Shown piece after piece: positions 63,333 through 64,000 of a stretch of DNA of 64,000 nt. Made by a program: the position numbers and the translations under genes. Position 1 is the first letter of the stretch; each line of letters begins with the position of its first letter. Below the pieces are notes generated by a model. The model searched no databases. It saw only the letters and a list, made by a program, of their open reading frames with translations, and was not told where the DNA came from. Origin of the DNA: Aquiflexum gelatinilyticum (GTDB lineage Bacteria; Bacteroidota; Bacteroidia; Cytophagales; Cyclobacteriaceae). The DNA lies in contig NZ_JANSUY010000024.1 in assembly GCF_024741135.1 (NCBI RefSeq), positions 50,340 to 114,339 on the forward strand, written 5' to 3'.

Positions 63333-63934
63333 ACGAAAGAGGATTTTCAAGCAAGGCATTAGAGGATTTCGAACTCATAGACAAAGCCGTCCTTGAGTTG
63401 GACCAACAGGCTTATGCCATGCTGATGAAGCGGTATAAAAAAGCCGTTTATTTCATGATTCTCAAAATGATCAGGGATACGGATGATGCCGAGGACCTGA
63501 CGATGGAAGCATTTGCCAAGGCTTTCAAAAACCTCCATAAGTTCAAAAAGGATTATACTTTCAGTACCTGGCTATTTAGAATAGCCACAAACAATACCAT
63601 CGATTTTATCAGGAAGAAGAAACTCAAAACTATGAGTCTCAATACAAGTATGACTGATGATGGGGGCAACTCTGTGACTATTGATGTGGAAGATGATGAC
63701 AACAATCCCCAAGATGAATTTATCAGATCCCAAAGAATCGAGATGGTGAGGATTTTTGTGGACAAACTTCCCGCCAAATACCGTAAATTGGTAGAGTTGC
63801 GCTACTTTGATGAATTGTCCTATGAAGAAATCGCCCAAGAACTTGATAAACCATTGGGAACTGTAAAAGCGCAACTGCATCGCTCAAGGGAACTGTTGTA
63901 TGAGATCGCCTCAGGAAAAGAGGATCATATTTAG
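63323..63934 (+). CDS. ECF-type RNA polymerase sigma factor
   Basis: This 203-residue sigma-70 family protein of the extracytoplasmic-function type has region 2 (about 30-100, YKKAVYFMILKMIRDTDDAEDLTMEAFAKAF and FSTWLFRIATNN) and region 4 (about 140-195, LPAKYRKLVELRYFDELSYEEIAQ, GTVKAQLHRSRELL). A Asp/Asn-rich linker separates them. No anti-sigma gene is visible before the window edge. Its coupling to the glycosyltransferase suggests it controls envelope polymer synthesis, but this is inference. Confidence 0.93.
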   Translation: MEINERGFSSKALEDFELIDKAVLELDQQAYAMLMKRYKKAVYFMILKMIRDTDDAEDLTMEAFAKAFKNLHKFKKDYTFSTWLFRIATNNTIDFIRKKKLKTMSLNTSMTDDGGNSVTIDVEDDDNNPQDEFIRSQRIEMVRIFVDKLPAKYRKLVELRYFDELSYEEIAQELDKPLGTVKAQLHRSRELLYEIASGKEDHI

Positions 63935-64000
63935 ACTATTCTCCTTTTAGAAATTTCGATCTAATGGTCAAAAATAGTTGGTAAAACACCTTCTAACAGT

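Overview
The window is a chromosomal segment of a Bacteroidota bacterium, most likely order Cytophagales and close to Cyclobacteriaceae (Algoriphagus/Belliella-like). The support is a tmRNA whose tag reads GETSYAMAA; Bacteroidota-type promoter boxes (TAnnTTTG) and few Shine-Dalgarno sites; a type IX secretion (T9SS) C-terminal sorting domain; many Bacteroidota-restricted families (DUF3078, DUF4249, DUF4835, DUF5687, the Bacteroidota omega subunit); and the gene order bamD-rpoZ-coaBC-DUF4835-recN. The genus is inference. No CRISPR array, prophage, insertion sequence or tRNA gene was seen.

Layout. 1-3402: a truncated beta-propeller sensor gene and an upstream lipoprotein gene (minus). 3857-9759: pepP (minus), divergent from an operon of M16 peptidase, O-methyltransferase, LysM lytic transglycosylase and DUF3078 (plus). 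9756-11485: dnaX (minus), split over two frames at a run of ten A. 11752-12235: ssrA (tmRNA) with promoter and terminator. 12300-18057: a small protein, an ABC exporter pair, a nitroreductase, rarA and a Tat-exported TIM-barrel protein. 18236-25661: a five-gene outer-membrane operon (secreted protein, TonB-dependent receptor, two tandem DUF4249 lipoproteins, an MG2/plug-like protein). 25658-33258: MscS channel, a large membrane-anchored propeller protein, mdh, a cyclic-nucleotide-binding protein and tilS (all minus). 33309-40986: OstA-like protein, a T9SS-sorted protein, then bamD-rpoZ-coaBC-DUF4835-recN. 40987-42590: an AT-rich accessory membrane gene between two arrays of short (about 7-bp) repeats. 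42591-46119: fabI, truA-like gene and an Ig-like lipoprotein. 46208-57645: the complete branched-chain amino acid operon ilvDBNC-leuACD-cimA-leuB (minus). 58071-63934: ispE; the tgt-lptG-eamA operon (minus); a GT2 glycosyltransferase and an ECF sigma factor (plus).

The two strongest non-routine signals are regulatory or recoding. First, the ilv-leu operon is preceded by a complete ribosome-mediated attenuator: an 18-codon leader peptide rich in Ile (MFQIVTPLSFIILICNKN), a 10-bp antiterminator helix and a competing intrinsic terminator with a T7 tail. Second, dnaX has the sequence TCA followed by nine further A, where the zero frame stops two codons later but the -1 frame stays open for 196 more residues. 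An AGGAGG lies just upstream, which fits programmed frameshifting or transcriptional slippage giving gamma- and tau-like products. Also notable are a Tgt without the usual zinc cysteines and a 14-unit heptamer repeat (CTYGnnn) upstream of fabI.
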